Origin: AG41 sp965653495
Lineage (GTDB): Bacteria > Gemmatimonadota > Gemmatimonadetes > Gemmatimonadales > GWC2-71-9
NCBI GenBank assembly: GCA_965653495.1
Contig: CBFHAJ010000090.1
Coordinates: 1 to 15,082, forward strand
DNA: 15,082 nt
Reading direction: 5' to 3'
Below, one piece after another: positions 13,923-15,082 of the stretch. Within the stretch, counting starts at the first letter, position 1. Every line of letters starts with the position of its first letter. A program made the translations under genes and the position numbers. Below the pieces are notes generated by a model. That model was given only the letters and a program-made list of their open reading frames with translations. It ran no database searches and was not told where the DNA came from.

Positions 13923-14842
13923 CGCAGTACATCGGATGGCTTCGGGGCTGCGGGACCGCGCTGGTCACCCCGTTCACCGCGAGCGGCGCCGTGAACGAGA
14001 CGCGCTTCCGCGCGCTGGTCGAGCGGCAGATCGCGGCGGGGGTGCGGCTGCTCGTCCCCTGCGGGACGACCGGCGAGGGCGCGACCCTGACGCCCGAGGA
14101 GCAGGCGCGTCTCATCGCGCTCACCGTCGAGACGGCGCGGGGCCGCGCCAAAGTGCTCGCGGGCGCGGGGAGCAATGCCACGGCGGTTACCATCGACCGG
14201 GCCCGTGCCGCGCGCGCGGCCGGCGCTGACGGCGTGCTGGTCGTGGCGCCCTATTACAACAAGCCGACCCAGGCGGGGCTCGCCGCCCACTTCCGCGCCG
14301 TGGCGCAGGCGGTCGCTGATGCGCCGGTTGTGCTGTACAACGTTCCCGGCCGCACCGCCTCCAACATCGCCGCCGCCACCACGCTCGCCCTGGCGCGGGA
14401 GGTCGAGAACATCGTGGGCGTGAAGGAAGCGTCGGGCGATTTCTCGCAGATCATGGCGGTGCTGCGCGACCGGCCGGCCGGATTCCGGGTGCTCTCCGGA
14501 GACGACGCCACCGCGCTGCCGCTGATCGCCCTCGGCGCAGATGGCGTCGTGTCAGTGGCGTCGAACGAGGCCCCCGACTTGATGACCGCCCTCACCGAGG
14601 GCGCGCTCGGGGGCGAGTGGGAAACCGCGCGCGAGCTGCACTACCGGCTCCTGCCCCTCATGGAGGCGAATTTCATCGAGTCGAACCCCGGACCCGTGAA
14701 GGCGGCGATGGCCCAACTGGGTCTCCTCGAGGAGCAGTTCCGGCTGCCGCTCGTCCCGGTCCAGGAGCAGACGCGCACCCGCATGCGCGCCGTGCTGAGC
14801 ACACTCGGCCTGTTGCCCGGTGCCGCCCATGTCGCTGCGTGA
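13919..14842 (+). CDS. dapA: 4-hydroxy-tetrahydrodipicolinate synthase
   Basis: DapA condenses pyruvate with aspartate semialdehyde, the committed step to diaminopimelate and lysine. It is a cytoplasmic TIM barrel, usually tetrameric. The 307 residues include the pyruvate-binding PCGTTGE (47-53, Thr50/Thr51), PYYNKP (111-116), Tyr140 and Arg145 in LYNVPGRT, the Schiff-base Lys169 in GVKEASGD, and SGDDATALPLIALGADGVVS (193-212). The ATG overlaps the dapB stop (ATGA) and has AAAAGGAAGG (13905-13914) ahead. The C-terminal ~15 residues overlap the start of dapD by 14 bases. Members of this family also include sialate and dihydroxyacid lyases, but the operon and the conserved residues make DapA very likely. 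Confidence 0.97.
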   Translation: MTQYIGWLRGCGTALVTPFTASGAVNETRFRALVERQIAAGVRLLVPCGTTGEGATLTPEEQARLIALTVETARGRAKVLAGAGSNATAVTIDRARAARAAGADGVLVVAPYYNKPTQAGLAAHFRAVAQAVADAPVVLYNVPGRTASNIAAATTLALAREVENIVGVKEASGDFSQIMAVLRDRPAGFRVLSGDDATALPLIALGADGVVSVASNEAPDLMTALTEGALGGEWETARELHYRLLPLMEANFIESNPGPVKAAMAQLGLLEEQFRLPLVPVQEQTRTRMRAVLSTLGLLPGAAHVAA

Positions 14843-15082
14843 GCGCATCGAGGCACTCGCCGCCCGGGCACCGGCCAGTTACGGCGATGCGGAGCGGGCG
14901 CTGTTCACCGAATTCCGCGGCGCGCTGGCCCACGGCGAAATCCGCGCCGCCGCGCGTCAGGCCGACGGCACGTGGTGCGTCAACGCGTGGGTGAAACAGG
15001 GGATCCTGCTCGGGTTTCGCATGGGCACGCTGGTCGACATGTCCGGGAAGGGGGGGGGCCTGCCGTTCTTCGACAAGGACAC
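14829..15082 (+). CDS. dapD: Tetrahydrodipicolinate N-succinyltransferase DapD, N-terminal part
   Basis: An open frame from the ATG at 14829 runs off the window; 84 full codons are seen of about 275. The product starts MSLRERIEALAARAP and continues with GEIRAAARQADGTWCVNAWV and KQGILLGFRMG, matching the DapD N-terminal pattern (xLRxAExxxGxWxxxxWxKxxxLLxFR), then LPFFDKD matching its YFDK segment. DapD transfers succinyl from succinyl-CoA to tetrahydrodipicolinate, so the organism uses the succinylase route to diaminopimelate rather than the acetylase or aminotransferase routes. The start lies 14 bases inside dapA. No strong ribosome site is visible, so translational coupling is likely. The left-handed beta-helix acyltransferase domain lies beyond the window. 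Confidence 0.92.
   Translation, partial: MSLRERIEALAARAPASYGDAERALFTEFRGALAHGEIRAAARQADGTWCVNAWVKQGILLGFRMGTLVDMSGKGGGLPFFDKD

Overview
The window is GC-rich, gene-dense DNA from a diderm bacterium. An outer-membrane beta-barrel porin with a signal peptide and the succinylase (DapD) lysine branch support this. Two candidate promoters carry a TAGGTT -10 box resembling the TAnnTTTG element of the Bacteroidetes. With the Ser/Thr kinase and PP2C phosphatase and the gene fusions, I lean towards Gemmatimonadota or another FCB-group lineage. This is inference; no rRNA or other marker gene is present.

Region 1 (1-4437, + strand) is the 3' part of a histidine operon: hisB (C-terminal part), a hisH-hisF fusion, a hisA-hisI-hisE triple fusion, and hisD. 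All junctions overlap by 4-8 bases. The two fusions together carry pathway steps 2 to 5. The operon ends in two tandem stem-loop/T-tract terminators. A promoter-like sequence in the 3' end of hisD lies ahead of them, so the same stretch could be a small RNA or an attenuator-type leader for the next gene.

Region 2 (4456-5373, +) is a TauE/SafE-type membrane transporter. It converges, with a 7-base overlap, on an OmpL/BBP2-type porin (5367-6545, -).

Region 3 (6690-11488, - strand) is a compact cluster transcribed right to left: an APC-type amino-acid permease, a PP2C-type protein phosphatase, a type I glutamine synthetase, and a membrane-anchored Ser/Thr protein kinase. A kinase and a phosphatase bracketing a glutamine synthetase that lacks the adenylylation tyrosine suggest nitrogen assimilation controlled by Ser/Thr phosphorylation. 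The permease and porin promoter regions share a 19-bp dyad of the form TTGTGC-N7-GCACAA, which suggests one regulator for inner- and outer-membrane uptake.

Region 4 (11489-15082): a 353-base divergent intergenic region is followed, on the + strand, by the aspartate-to-lysine/diaminopimelate genes lysC, dapB, dapA and the start of dapD. These overlap each other by 4 to 14 bases. They feed meso-diaminopimelate to peptidoglycan and lysine to protein synthesis. No tRNA, rRNA, CRISPR array or insertion sequence was seen.
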